From Cristatella mucedo (Eukaryota > Bryozoa > Phylactolaemata > Cristatellidae): a DNA stretch of 64,000 nt. Under the pieces are notes generated by a model. The model saw only the letters and a program-made list of their open reading frames with translations, had not been told where the DNA came from and did no database searches. The stretch is taken from the NCBI GenBank assembly GCA_009760855.2, contig WPIO01000076.1, positions 550,001 to 614,000 on the forward strand, given 5' to 3'. Below are positions 31,010 to 64,000 of the stretch, piece after piece (position 1 is the first letter of the stretch; every line of letters starts with the position of its first letter). Made by a program: the position numbers and the translations under genes.

Positions 31010-32000
31010 GCTGGTGCTGATTACAATAGCACCAGCAGCAGGCGCACACAATATGGTTAGTCGTAGCATTCTCAATTTCAACGAGCATAATATGGTTTGA
31101 GCTGACATGCGAACGGCCAACATGTAAAATGTGGTTAGTGGCAGCGTGCGGTGTCAGCATGTGGAAGCCCACAAAGGACGAATCCCAGAGACCCACTAAA
31201 TTCTGTAATTAACACGTGCGTTTTTAGCTTCTTCTTTTTAAATATCGAGTCGGGGGATGTCGTGACGTCAGCTGAGAGTGAGTTCCAAGCTTTAAGAGCA
31301 TGCAAACTACAGGCACAATCTATAAAAATATTTGAGCTTCAAGCGACGTATTTCTAAACGATAGGAATCAAAAAAACGTTTAAGTGTTACTGTGGCTCCG
31401 GCAGCGACAGTTCTAATGGAGTCTTACGGATGCATAAGTGCAGACGAGAACGCGGAAAGAGACTCAATCTGTATTCCTCTCAAAGCGTACATGCATGAGA
31501 GATCGATTAATTACAGCAGCCGATTCAGAAAATATACCGTACATTAGTAGCCAGACACTGGGCTGTGTCAATTGCTTAACTACAGGCCGCAGGTGAGGCA
31601 TTCGTGCTAATTGCAGCCGCAGCATTCGCACACAATATCGGGTGGTACTATGCCTGGCCAGGTGGGAGAGAAGTTCTTATAGGTAGAAAGAGAACGAATG
31701 GGACCTTAAAGTGAGTACCAAAACTGTAGTCTGACATTCTCTAAGCGGCAGGTACGCGACACCACACAGAACACCGAAGCGGGCTCACAGATGTTTATTC
31801 ACACTGACGCCGCAGCGGGCCAGTACGCAACTGCCGGCCCCGTTTCCCCGATCTCCCTCCCGGGCCTTTTCCACCGTTGCTTATATACTACTGCCATAAA
31901 TCGTAACAGCCAATAATCCAACAACCTCGTCATAATCTCAAAATAGCCACAAAAACCTTAAAGTCGAAACGCTGCTTGATTGCTCGCTTATCGGAAACAA
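31010..32000 (-). mobile_element. LINE C-terminal fragments, interrupted
   Basis: Reverse-oriented LINE family sequence at 31040-31370 (ggatgtcgtgacgtcagctg, gagtgagttccaagcttta), 31660-31724 and 31950-31982. It is interrupted by the LTR-like insert at 31725-31949. Confidence 0.6.
31725..31949 (-). mobile_element. Probable solo LTR
   Basis: 225 bp inserted in a LINE copy. On the minus strand it runs TGGCTATTTTG ... GTCAGACTACA (TG..CA ends), with a TATA-like GTATATAAGC at about 31879-31888 and AATAAA at 31794-31799. Flanks CCAAAAC and CAAAAAC are near-duplicates. No internal retroelement sequence is present. Confidence 0.45.
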
Positions 32001-32039
32001 TGCCTCCGTCCGCCTCCTGGCCGGAGGACGCTACACCTA

Positions 32040-33005
32040 AATTATACCACAAAGCAGCGAATCTCTAGTCGCGACTGGGTTCTCACAAGCACACACACAG
32101 AAACACACAAAGTGTGAGTCACGGGTGCGAATAAATAAATAAATAAATATATATACATATATATGTATAGTTCTTACCCGAACGTAAGCTGTTCTCGTGA
32201 GCTAGCTAAACAGTGAGTTTACAACTAGATAAGTAGACACCTTTTGGGGTTGCATTGTAATGCGACGCTTAAATCTCCAGCGATTACTCTCTCTGGTATG
32301 GGCTGGTGGTGACACACCAGTACACTCCTTTAACGCATCGTTCTTAGCTGTCACGTGACAGGCAGAAATTCCGCGGTTTGCTTGTGAGAGATTTCCATGC
32401 CCGAGGCAAGCTTTGTTTGCTCTCCAAAAGATCCTAATGCCAATACTGGATGATCAAAAGATCCTACAATATGATCCAATCTAAATGCTGCGCCCCTTGC
32501 TCAATGTTCAAGGACAGGGGTGTTTTGCAGCCTGGAGAATTTTTTGCGACTTAAAATTAAGCCAGCCCGAAGATTTTCTACAATATATTAGGACTAAGTG
32601 CAATTAGTGACCCATTAGTTAAAAATAAGAACGATAAACTAGGTTAACTCTCGCCTCCAGCCACCAACCACTACTTGCGTTTTCTGTCCGTTGCAAAAGA
32701 TTTTCTGAAAATCAAAGTTATAACAAGCATATAATATTAAAACCGATAAGCTATGACCTGTTTAAATCGTATATGTTTACTGTTTGACCGTAGAGCGGGG
32801 TACGATGTGTGAAGAGGCGTGGTTTGGTAGGCTGGGACATTATTAATGCAATATGGATCACCGGCTCGGCCGGGGCCTTTTTGACGAAAGTTCTCAGGAA
32901 CTTCGGACGTGTGCATCGTCAGACGCGGATACCCATTGCTCAGCCACGCGTACATTTGGGAATCGCGTGCTAGTATTTTTAGATACTGCAGCTGGGGTTG
33001 AACTC
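32040..33005. other. Intergenic, nothing recognised
   Basis: Short (AAAT)/(TA)-rich patch at about 32130-32170. No supported gene. Confidence 0.35.
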
Positions 33006-33009
33006 GAGG

Positions 33010-34285
33010 ACTGCTGAATATATTAATGATACTAATAATACATTTGATATAGCGCCCTCGGAGAACTCAATCTCCTTCTAATCACTTTACATTTGCTACA
33101 AAGAAAGCACGATCGAATGGTTACTGGTAGCATGCTCAATGACAACAAACAAAACATGGTTAGGGGTAACATGCACGGGTCAGCATGCACATATGGTTAG
33201 TGGCAGCACGCACAATGTCAGCATGCATGATCACGTAAAGGACGAATAAAATGAACCCACCAAATGCTGTTATAAGTAGATGCGGTTTTAGTTTCTTTTT
33301 AAATGTGGTCAAGTCAGGGGATGTCGTGATGTAAGTCGGGAGTGAGTTCCAGGCTTCGGGAGCACATGAACTACAGGCACAGTCTCCAAAGGATTTGAGG
33401 TTCGTACAAAGTATAGATGAACGAGATTCCAAAAAGTGAGAGGTACGATGTTTAGCCTATTGAGGGAGTAGATCTGATAGGTACCTTGAAGTTGATGCGT
33501 TGCTAGACTAAAATCCAGGGTAGGTCAGCGATAAGTGGTTTCATACGGCAACGGCAACGCTCACGAACAAGTCTAACTGCCGAGTTTTACACCAACTCTC
33601 AGCTCGTGATTGCACCAGCCGTTAGACCAGCAAGCAGCGAGCTACCGAAGTTAAAACGGAGTGTGAAAAATGCACGGACCCCTTTGGATGTAGTTTCCCT
33701 GACTAAGAATGTCTAAATTTTAATAGTGTCATTTATTTGAAAGTATGCTGACTTGACTGTGAAGCTGATGTGGTCATCCAGTGAAAGGTTTCTTTGGAAC
33801 CAGACCTGTAGATTGTGTGCAGATGCAACAGCGGGCAGGGCCGATTTTGACCGCTAAGCTGGCTTATTTCTGAGTTACACTCTGTTTGTCTATGATCAGT
33901 AAGTTGGATGTATCATCATTTAGTCTAAGAACGTTTGCTGCTATCCATGTGCGAATGTCGTCAATATATGTGGCTTGGGAGTTAAGAGAATTTGACGTGC
34001 TGGAGAGCTGGGAAGGATCAAAGCAAAGGTACAACTGAGTGCCATCTGCGTACAAGTGAAAGCCTAGATTGCGCATGACAATCACATTGGCTAGAGGGAG
34101 AATATAAACTGAGTAAAGAACGGGACAAAGCACTATTGTAGCGCAGCGCCAGCCGGGCTCAATTTTGGGACGCAGAAGAACGGCTCCGCAGAAAAAACAC
34201 CATTGTCCTCGAGCAGTGAGCCAGAGGGAGCAGAATTGAGGTCTTATAGGAAGGGCTTCGCACGAGAGCCGCAAAGCTCTAGGGC
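33010..34285 (-). mobile_element. L2/CR1-like LINE, RT palm to 3' end
   Basis: Minus strand. From the tail (33015-33110) it goes back through NLKSFGDCACSSCAPEAWNS and TYITTSPDLTTFKKKLKPHL to the RT palm at about 33864-34274. The catalytic box reads FHLYADGTQLYLCFDPSQ, so the second catalytic Asp of the usual YADD box is Gly. Preceding PVLYSVYILPLANVI matches the block after GVPQGSVLGP. Confidence 0.8.
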
Positions 34286-34532
34286 CAGTCTGCGGTATCT
34301 CAGCCTGTAGCTACAATATTGGGTTTTCCGCATTCAGTGTAGCCGGGGTGGCTCATACGGTGGTCTAGCGACTATATTAATTCTTTACTGTAATGGCCCG
34401 CTGCGCACAGCCCAAGATCACTTGCATCTCGACCCAACTGTCTCGGCTAGGTACTTAAGAGTAGGGCGACGCTCGATTAAGACCATCGCCTTCGCCTTTG
34501 TCGTCACCGCGAGGGACTCATTTCCCTCAGAA

Positions 34533-34929
34533 CAGAGGTCAGCAAACTCCGGCCTTTAGGCCCAGGATCCGGCCCAGCTAGTGCTCCAGTCCGGCCTAGC
34601 GGCCCCCTAGTTATTTATTGCTGTTTCCGGCCTAATTGAGCCGTCGCGGTTTCGTTCCCGTTCATTACTACTGTTGCAGCTCAAGTTGTGGCCCGCATTT
34701 ATTTTTAGAATTTGAAACAGAAGCGCCTGACCGGGAAAAGATTATATACGTCTGCCTCTATAATTGCCACGCACGTCTGTGCGTCTTTTGCGACCGTTTG
34801 TTTGTTTGTTGGTCTCGCCACGCCCACTCCACCGGCCTGGAGGAGAGGGCGTGGTTCCTTCTGGCCTAGTGTGCCTTCTTGACCTCCTGAAATGGCCTCC
34901 TGGTAGTCCGAAAAGTTTGCCGACCCCTG
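34533..34929. mobile_element. hAT-type MITE, 397 bp
   Basis: Left end CAGAGGTCAGCAAACTCCGG and right end AAAAGTTTGCCGACCCCTG are inverted repeats in the hAT style (CAG..CTG). Flanking 8-bp sequences CCTCAGAA (34525-34532) and CCTTCGAA (34930-34937) match at 6 of 8 positions. No transposase is present. Confidence 0.75.
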
Positions 34930-35204
34930 CCTTCGAACGAGGGAGGCGGACGGGCTGTGCGCGCCAGATATCGGCGGCCACGAGACACTAGAGAAAGCGG
35001 CGGGAGATATTCCGATGGACGCCACGTATCGCGGTCGTATTACACTCGTGGCTCGCATTGTGGGTTTGCGTGTTTGTATGAACGCGCGAGCTTAGAATCT
35101 TGGCATTGTTGGCTGGAATTAGTCCGGTGCAGTGGAGCGGAGGTTATTCTTTGTAGGGGAAATGGCCCTCGGTGTCTCTACTTTTGCTAAAGGTGGAAGC
35201 GATG

Positions 35205-35420
35205 CCCTAGTTCTTCGGTCAGGGTTTAGGGTCCGGTCATTTGGATCCTCTGTCTATTTGGATTTCGCCTCCAGTATTGAAACAGGTTACGTAAGTAAGA
35301 GGAGGTATTTTCCCCGTAAGAGTTACCTGATTGTTCGGGCCCTCCGTCTATTTTGGGTTCGCCCAGCATAAACACAGGTGACTTAAGAACGGGTAAGTAT
35401 TTCCCGCATGAGACTGCTTC
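35205..35420. repeat. Degenerate tandem duplication, about 85-90 bp unit
   Basis: TCTGTCTATTTGGATTTCGCC and a later TCCGTCTATTTTGGGTTCGCC are each followed by aaacaggt/aacacaggt, acgtaag/cttaag and a GTATTTtCCCcGTaaGAG-like segment. Confidence 0.55.
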
Positions 35421-35879
35421 TTCCTGTGACAGCCTCCGAGGAGCGTGCGGATAAAACTGAACTAGACACGCAGCGCCATTGTACGCTTGCGAATACCGCT
35501 GAGTAAAATCCCATAGTAATGTGTTTTTTCTCGTTTCAATTCACGCCATGAGCTCACAACCCCTCAGTAGCAGTAATTAGGTTAGCGCTAGAAATGCTGT
35601 TTGTGAAAAGCCTACTTATAGCTGGTTGACAGGCACCGAATCGCATCCGGCAGTTGGCTACGCCGCTCGGTAAGTGGCAAGTTACACACCTCCTCCGCCG
35701 AGCCTTCGGCGTTAACAGTATTGCCCAGTTCCCTCAATGTGTGTAGTGCGTGGGTCAGTATATAAATAATTATACGACCTAGGCTATAATCCCTGGGACG
35801 CTACGCCATAGTCAGTTGCGTGGCTAGGGTTCAGCGTAACTGAGCAGAGAAGATACCGGGCAGAAAAGTCGCTAGCTTA

Positions 35880-36015
35880 ATCTTATATTATATTTATATA
35901 CTTATATTATAGCAAATTATAATATAATAATAATAATAATAAATAACACATCATTCCTATAATTCTATAACTATAATAAGTAATATAATAATATATAATA
36001 ATTAAGAAATAATAC
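35880..36015. repeat. AT-rich (TAA)/(TATAAT) low-complexity tract
   Basis: Nearly pure A/T for about 130 bp. Confidence 0.8.
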
Positions 36016-36179
36016 TACAGCGGAAAATTCGCTATACTTAATCCCGGTTAAACGATCATTCCGGCGACCAATCGTAGTGCGCCTGCGGTCAGCTCCCATA
36101 AGTTATAAAAAACCTAAAAATACGATATGGTGATTCATGATTACGCCCTTGGTCTGTTTGGATTGATTAAGATCTTGGC

Positions 36180-36625
36180 TGAAGTCGACTAAGTGCCTAA
36201 CCGCTGAACCGGTAACTGATTCATTTGCTCTCTTGGCTCACGTGAATGATCTGACTCCCAACAAAGGTCATGAACTCAACCAAATATTACCCACGTTTGA
36301 ACGTCATCGCCTCTTATTAATACCAAATCTGCACATCCGACCACATAAGGATCTCATAAATATATAGTTCGTGAACTCTTCGGTAATCGTGTGCAAATCG
36401 CGAAACCTTAGGAACCTTGACATTAATATAGCTGTCTGCAAGAAAATATCTTCCGCTTCTTTGCAGCTTAGTCCTCCTTCTGACCCGTCTTTACTCGTGA
36501 AATTTTACAGCACGACGCTAGCCCACGTCCGGGATGAGTTTGATTCTCTATTTAAGCACACTTTACGCCCTCACCCAAGTGGCCAACGTCTATCGCAAGA
36601 ATTAAACTAGCTTGGTCTACTTGAA
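36180..36625 (+). mobile_element. LINE ORF2 fragment (upstream of RT)
   Basis: The plus frame NLDINIAVCKKISSASLQLS and VRDEFDSLFK matches the 18990-19150 region (IDTVCKNISS ... VLDEFAPL) of the LINE at 18880. Confidence 0.5.
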
Positions 36626-37539
36626 TAAGCTTGAGAAAGAATATACAAGATCAGGGCTGACTGTCCGCAGATTTGCACGCAAGGACTCATACCAATCTAT
36701 CTTATACCCAAGCGAGATTCCGTAGTCTAGGGCGGGTGTAATGTGATACGGCCTTCTGGCGCTCATTGACTTGGGCCAAGCCTGACTTTTGACTTGAGGC
36801 CGGATGACCAATGACACCCCATAAGCTGGGCGACGGGGTAGAAAAGTTTTTCAGCAAAGACATGGGATATGGCGAAGATTCTCACGATCACTCACGGTCC
36901 ACATATCGAAAAATGGATGGCGGACGTTCGTCAACAATACGGCCACCCACAGGCCGCAACGACCCACTGCCCGAGCTGTGAAGTTGATGTTATTGTTGTG
37001 CATTCTGCATTCCTCTGTATTGTTTTGTTCCTAGCCTTCCGCCCCATTCCCTGAGCTGGAGCCCTGAGCTGAGATCTCTCTGCTAGTGAGTCTCCGTTGC
37101 GCAGCCACTCTCGTTTCTCTGAGTTGGTGTTATATTCTTAGGCAGAAATACACATTCATAAGTGGTGTTTAATGACAAGTACAAGGCACACAAGTAGCTC
37201 AGGCGAGCGTGTGTGTGTCGCACTGCGACCGGCCTGATTTACCAAACTTCGGTGACCAGGATACTGTGCTGCTTCGGGGGCGGGGCCACTGCTAATTAAT
37301 GGCAGTAGCAGGCCCAACAGGTGGACTACTTCCTGCTTTGCCCCATCGGATAGCACCGAAGGCTCGAAGAAGAGCCATTGCACTAGGTTAGTCCATTCGG
37401 GCGAAGGCTTAGTACTGTTTAGTTCCCCTGTTAATTTGGGTGCATGCGACACTGCTGTAAAAGAGGTTGAATCAAACTCATGTTTTGCTGTAGTAGCCCT
37501 TTCGAAGCGACGTGGCAGGGGTAGCTAAGACAGGAGTTA

Positions 37540-37990
37540 GTCTCGAGGAAAGTCGCCTATCCCCTTAGTTTCAGTTACAGCTAGTGCAGGCCTAGCAAGT
37601 CTAGCTTCCATAAATCTTAATCGAATCACGACAGCAGAATACAAAAATGCTTATTTCGACCATCCGCCATCGCCGTAGCCGCTAATCACTTCTTCGTCAG
37701 CAAGATAGAAAAGGTCAGATGGTCAATCGCTAAGGCAACAACTCAACTGCCTCAATCTCCTCACCCTTACAGGACTCCTCTCCCTCAAGCGGCGTAGGCA
37801 AGCCATTAAAAAAAGACTTACGGCAGCTACGTCTACCTGTAGAAGCACTTCGAACTCTTGGACGGGGTGGAATGTAAAGAACCTTTTCCTCATGCATGAG
37901 GTCCTAAAGAAATCGAAAAAACGGAAGCCTTTTGAGACCCTCATCAAGAGCAACTGAGGATCCAATAAAAATTGTTCAAAGTTAAGACCT
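37540..37990 (+). mobile_element. LINE ORF2 fragment
   Basis: Matches 19290-19510 (ctagcttccataaatcttaa; gtcagcaagatagaaaaggt). It probably belongs to the same original insertion as 36180-36625, split by about 900 bp. Confidence 0.5.
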
Positions 37991-39210
37991 TGCAGAGAAC
38001 GTATATCTGATATTTATGCATTTCTGAATTCGAATGAAGAATTCGTGCTTTGGTCCTCAGTGCCAGTCACACACTGGGACTAAGGTTTAACGATCGGGAA
38101 GGTTGGATTCGCATTGCATCAGTGACTACGATCTCCGATTTGTCTCGATATTACTTGCTGATATTTGCTAGCATCCAGCTCAAAGAACCTTTCACACTCA
38201 AGCAAATTAAGTACGTTCCAGAAAGAAATTATCTGCCACCGGATGCCTCAAACTTTGTAACTCGGCTGGCTGGTCTGTAAGATCTTAGAAATTCTAGCAT
38301 TAGCGCTTCATTTGGGCAACGTTTTAGTTGGTTAATAAATACATTACCAAACACTCGATGAGCATTCTAATTATGTAAACCAGACAGAAGTATACCTCGA
38401 GTTACACGCACGTGGCTTATTGCTATTTTATGACCATATCATCAAAACAAGCTATCGTAAACCTAGATCGTTTGCTGGAACTACGTCGATTTATGGAAAC
38501 AACCAAACCTGGCTAGCTTTCATACGCCTTACCAGAGCGTTCAAAGGAAACCAAGCACTTAAAAAAAGAAAGGTGAAATCCTAACCCTGGCCTTGCTTAA
38601 CGAGGGGTAGCTATGGTGAATACAGTAAGCTTACCATAAACTTTTTTAGTTCACGAGCATCGATAGTTATGTGGTGCATAATAGCCAGCTGAAAGGTGTT
38701 TGAGAGTGGGTTGGAGCTTGCTGAAGTAGTATAGAGAACAAATAGCAGATGATCATCTGTGCGGGTCACAAAGTTAATAATTCAAAAACTGAACGCTTGC
38801 GTGGGTAATAGTACTATGCATGAGTTGTAGCAGTCGGAATTCTCTAGAGGCAGCATGCGATTGCATATAACTAATTAATTACTTTTAATTGCATCAAACC
38901 ACTTTGTGAATATCTTTATACAAATAAGAATGCATATTGAAACATAGCATTCGTGCTACTCACAAGCATGCAAGTTGATATGTGCACGATATTCGAAATC
39001 ACACTGCCCAGTTTGGGCATCGGCAGGAAACTAGCGCATCGACAAAAACTACCGAACAGTGTGGACCTTTCAATATGTACAGTGTGTAGATATTTACTGC
39101 TACAGCATCGCTGCATTCGTGCAGCCATCGCGGGTCACGGCACAGGCAGGTCACTGGATGACTTTCATCGTCAGATGCAGTGAGAGAAAGCTAAAAAAGC
39201 CGAGCCAGAA
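37990..39210. other. Downstream of the PWWP-IBD gene, nothing recognised
   Basis: Possible variant poly(A) signal TATAAA on the minus strand at 38915-38920. No repeat family match. Confidence 0.3.
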
Positions 39211-39213
39211 AAC

Positions 39214-60532
<21,319 letters not shown>

Positions 60533-60569
60533 GTCTACAATGCCATAACGAAAAGTAGTAAACACTTAG

Positions 60570-62105
60570 CCGCTTCACATAGAGGCGAGTATCTCTTCTC
60601 TGCAGCTTTTAAGCAATGCATAGCAGCGGCGGAACTACTCATCCTTATGCAGATGTGGAGCTAGCAAGCTCAGATGAGTACTCGACCCAGCCTGAACCGC
60701 AGCGTGTAACGGCAGTGCTAACCAAGCAAAGGTACTTCGAGTCAATTAAGCGCATGCTTTAGGAAGATATCTACTAAAAAAGCTAGACATACATCTCTTT
60801 GCAGAGCTGTGGCAACGACACACAACAGCCCGCTGCGACCAAGCTCGTGGGCCGGCCGCACCCGTAAGCGCGCCAACTACTGCCTTCGACTGATCGCACT
60901 TTACAGTAAAAGTAGCAAAGAATAACAAAGCACCGTGGAATATAAATATTAGTAACTTACTCTATATATCGTACGTGTCCAAACACACAGAATAAATCAA
61001 ACCTAGGTCCGTCTCTAGGTAAACCGAAACGTGAGTTTCAGCGCCCCATACTCTATGAGGCCGCCATGACATGTCAGAACGAGGCAAATGCAGGGGAGCT
61101 TTCGCGCCTCCTATGTGGGAAAGTACTGCCCCAAGAGGAGCTCCCGTTGCTGTTTTCCAAGTAGCACCCGTTGTGCTACAATAGCCAGCTTAGTGAGAGA
61201 AAAACTAGGATTAAAACATGTTTAAATAGCCTATACTGTCAGTAGCCTTGTAAAATTCAGGTTCTACCAAATGCCGTAGAGATTCGAGCTCAGGAGCACT
61301 TGGGATTTATTGGGGGGGGGGTGGCCTATGGGTCGTACTGCGAAAATGTCGAAAGCCAGACTGATTTTTTCGACCCAGAGTTCCCTGCGCACTCACATTG
61401 CTAGGGAAAATTGTGCGTTAGCCTAGCTTCCGGGTCATAACCATCAAATACATAGACATGCAGTAGGCACCATGAGGGGCTCTTAATTAATTGAGCGTTG
61501 CTCAGCGTGTGGCTTTTTGCATATTAGCTTCTCCTTACATTTTACGTCTCCACATTAATAAACAGCCTAAGTGATTTCACTATACTTTGTAGTAATGCGC
61601 TCTGTTCACCATTAGCAGTCGTCCTTGACAGACCCGCCACGGAGAAGTAACAGGGACTGGGGGGTGGGCTATTTCCAGCTCGACCTGTTCAGCCGCAGTT
61701 ATGCGGCGCAATGCCTCATGGCTGTAGCTGGGATAGCGCTAGAGAAACTACCTCTTTATGAAAAAATCGCATGCGATCACAATAAAAGGGAACTAAACAA
61801 TCTTGGTGAGGAACCCTGGGTACATAAGCTAACGCGGAATGACAACGACGCAAGCATTTCCGAACGCGAAAGGAGAGCCCTCGACTGCAGCAATCTTTCT
61901 TTTACGTGGACCGGCGGCTATGTTTCGGAATGCCGGCGTACTTTCATCCACGGCTCGAGCGAGTGCGCTACGGGGGACTCGCGCACGCAAAGCGCGTCTC
62001 AGCTCGCTTTGGGCTCCAACCCACGGAGCCCTACGAACACTATACAACAACATATATATACGTGAGTGCGTGGGCGTGTGTGCGTGCGTGCGTGCGCGTG
62101 TGTGT
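60570..62105. other. Upstream region of the PWWP-IBD gene
   Basis: Expected to hold the 5' UTR and promoter, but no clear TATA box, CpG island or first non-coding exon is identifiable. G-run at 61313-61321. Confidence 0.3.
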
Positions 62106-62109
62106 ATGC

Positions 62110-62165
62110 ATAGGCCCTAAAAGAACTTTAGTCTCTATTCAGGCGCTTCACAGGCTCACCATGTT
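62110..62165 (-). mobile_element. LINE/SINE tail fragment
   Basis: ggccctaaaagaactttagt, then ctctattcaggcgcttcaca, directly after a (TGCG)/(TG)-rich tract. Confidence 0.5.
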
Positions 62166-62631
62166 TTTACAAACAGGAAGCAATCCAAGGCACCTGCTAA
62201 CTAATGCAAGTTCTATGCTTTGGCAAACGTTTGTTGATCTGAAGTTTATAAAACACGGAAATATTCGAGGATATATCGTTGACTCCCAGGGTGCCTCAAT
62301 TTTTTCCGTCAACATCTTATATAAATATATAAAAAAATATATATATAGGTACATTGTTAACGTGAAGTCCCACTATTCAGATATAAACGAGAAGCACCTT
62401 AGATGCCAAATAAGGACCTTGAAGTTATATGTTGGCATCCAGGTTGCGTCTTGTGCGTTTACAGTTGTGATTGTCAAAGGCCAAAGGCCAATGCCCCCCT
62501 CATTGAATTAATCAAGGCTTTGCGCAGATGGTGAGCTAACCTCTCCCGTTTTCCCTTTCTTGAACTCAATATGTCGGTCATCACGATATAAATTCATCAT
62601 TGCATGAATGCATAGATGTATTAAACCCCTG

Positions 62632-62725
62632 GGTCTTAGCAAAGGGGTACGCTCTTTGCCTCACAAGGGGTGGGTTTGAGTCATGCAGAGGGCGATCCTT
62701 TATTGCCTACTGCAAGGGGTGACAT
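62632..62725 (+). mobile_element. SINE family 2, 5' half
   Basis: cctgggtcttagcaaagggg, then a B-box-like GGTTTGAGTCA, then gggcgatcctttattgccta and ctgcaagggg. Confidence 0.55.
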
Positions 62726-62931
62726 TTTTTCTCCGACAGCCACCACGCGTCGCTGTGAGGTGGCTTTCTCCGCATCAGAAAAAAACTATGTCATCGTTAT
62801 CTGTCATGTTATCTGTCACGTTGCTATTTATTAGAGTTGTCACGAGTGCAATGTTTCTTCTTTAAAAGAGATATTTTATTGCAACCACAGATGCTGCTCG
62901 ATCAGCAAGCAGTGGAGGATCCGTACCGTTG

Positions 62932-63210
62932 ACATGGATGTACCAAGCATTCCAGTGTTCACTCTGCCACTACTCCCCCAAAGCCACGAAGTTTGAAGCG
63001 TTTCCTAGAGTGTTTTCCTTACCTGCTCCTCAAGGAAATAGACTTTGAGCAAGCTAGTGAAAGTACAGCTGGGGTTCGGGGTGCTCTGCTTGTGTATGAA
63101 TTTCTGAGCACTCATCGATCACCATGCCAGCATGCTTTAGTGCAATACGCTACAGCTCTCAATTACCTTACAATATTTATGCGAAAGCGCATCAATGTGG
63201 CTGCACGAAA
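62932..63210 (+). CDS. Exon-like ORF upstream of the PWWP-IBD gene
   Basis: Open from after a TGA to donor CGAAAG|gtatgc. It encodes SLKRFLECFPYLLLKEIDFE and, later, LVYEFLSTHRSPCQHALVQY then ATALNYLTIFMRKRINVAAR. The helical pattern is loosely like the N-terminal SAM-like domain of tyrosine recombinases (Crypton or DIRS type), but this is weak and no catalytic residues are visible. It could be an exon of an unknown gene. Confidence 0.25.
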
Positions 63211-63219
63211 GGTATGCAA

Positions 63220-64000
63220 TGGACAGCCGAAAGCCTATGGTCGGCGTATTGGTTTTAGCAGCAGTCTGCCACAGTTGTACAGCAACACTCGCTCTTGTCA
63301 TGCCACACTTGACAAGGAACTAATCTTTTGAATGGAATGCCAAAAATATGTGGACTTCTTTCTATTGGGTCGCGAGCATCATCAAGCAAACTTCATATTC
63401 ATCAGAAAAATCTCTATCGACTATCCGAGTCATGGAGTTATCTTAGGGAAACTGTGAAGATCATGTCTCCGAAACACCGTCGGTTGGAACTAGTAGGTAG
63501 GCGAGACTTGTCATTGCTCTCGGAGGTCAGCATCCGACGCGTACACGACTTATTCTTCTTTCCGCTGGATCTTAGCGCAGGAGTAAGGTGATCGCACTTC
63601 AATACCCTGGTTGTTGGTACCAGCTCACCAACAGGCAAATGTATTCCAAGATATTCGGTATGCAATTTTCTGACATTCATGGTGAACGCTTTGATATCCA
63701 GGAGAGTTTCGGGGCTCCGCTGCCACTCATGAGGAGGGTACCTACTTTTTTTCTGTAGAAAATACCAAAGCTGTCTAGGTGCTCAGTCTACTCTCTTATC
63801 TGTCGCCCTTCCGAACGTCGTCACCCTCATATGCTGCTCACAGGAGGCCGATTACAGCTGCCACCTAATGCGAATTCATACACACAAACAGTCTATTAAT
63901 CATTGCTTTAAGCTGCTAAAGCTCGATATCAATGCACTGTAGCGAACTGGTCCGTACTCTCTGAGCTGAGCTGTTTCAGCAGCCCCAGACGCTTCGCGAT
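63220..64000. other. Unassigned end of window
   Basis: Short frames only. A ccaaaaatatgtggac motif near 63340 resembles a Tc1-type terminus but has no partner. Confidence 0.25.

Overview
The window is nuclear DNA from a multicellular animal. It has split genes with GT..AG introns of 0.1 to 5 kb, two clearly recognisable eukaryotic chromatin/RNA-associated proteins, many non-LTR retrotransposon remnants, tRNA-derived SINEs, DNA transposon relics (Tc1/mariner and hAT) and long simple repeats. The repeat load (L2/CR1-like LINEs, a SPIN-like hAT MITE) suggests an invertebrate metazoan, but I cannot fix the phylum from the sequence. No bacterial-type operon, phage, CRISPR array, rRNA or functional tRNA gene is visible.

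Region by region. (1) 1-18.4 kb: the 3' part of a plus-strand coiled-coil protein gene. Six exons between 6456 and 18115 join in consistent phase, with a poly(A) signal at 18429. The 5' exons are not identified. Its introns hold LINE and SINE copies, a foldback element with 12-mer arms and microsatellites. (2) 18.8-22.0 kb: two decayed plus-strand LINE copies. (3) 22.2-30.0 kb: a complete minus-strand ERH (enhancer of rudimentary homolog) gene of 101 codons. Its first coding exon is the ATG alone, inside a CpG-rich promoter region. Its introns carry a foldback element with perfect 52-bp arms, a LINE fragment, a (CT)n tract of about 287 bp and two unexplained exon-like segments. (4) 30.6-38.0 kb: a repeat-rich intergenic stretch with LINE pieces in both orientations, a probable solo LTR and a hAT-type MITE. 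(5) 39.2-60.5 kb: a large minus-strand gene for a PWWP plus IBD protein of the HDGF-related family (LEDGF/PSIP1 and HDGFL2/HRP2 group). About 18 exons are resolved, about 1,000 residues if joined. Its introns contain a SPIN-like hAT MITE, Tc1 relics (one arranged as a long inverted repeat), a 1.56-kb element bounded by 86-bp inverted repeats, and more LINEs and SINEs. (6) 60.6-64 kb: upstream of that gene; mostly unassigned, with one exon-like ORF on the plus strand.

The coiled-coil gene and ERH are convergent, separated by LINE debris. ERH and the PWWP-IBD gene are co-directional and about 9 kb apart. ERH works in nuclear RNA processing and decay complexes. The PWWP-IBD protein is expected to bind methylated-H3K36 nucleosomes and tether partners to chromatin. 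Nothing in the sequence links the three genes functionally.

Splice sites, translations and repeat matches were read by eye. Family assignments rest on remembered family motifs, not on searches.
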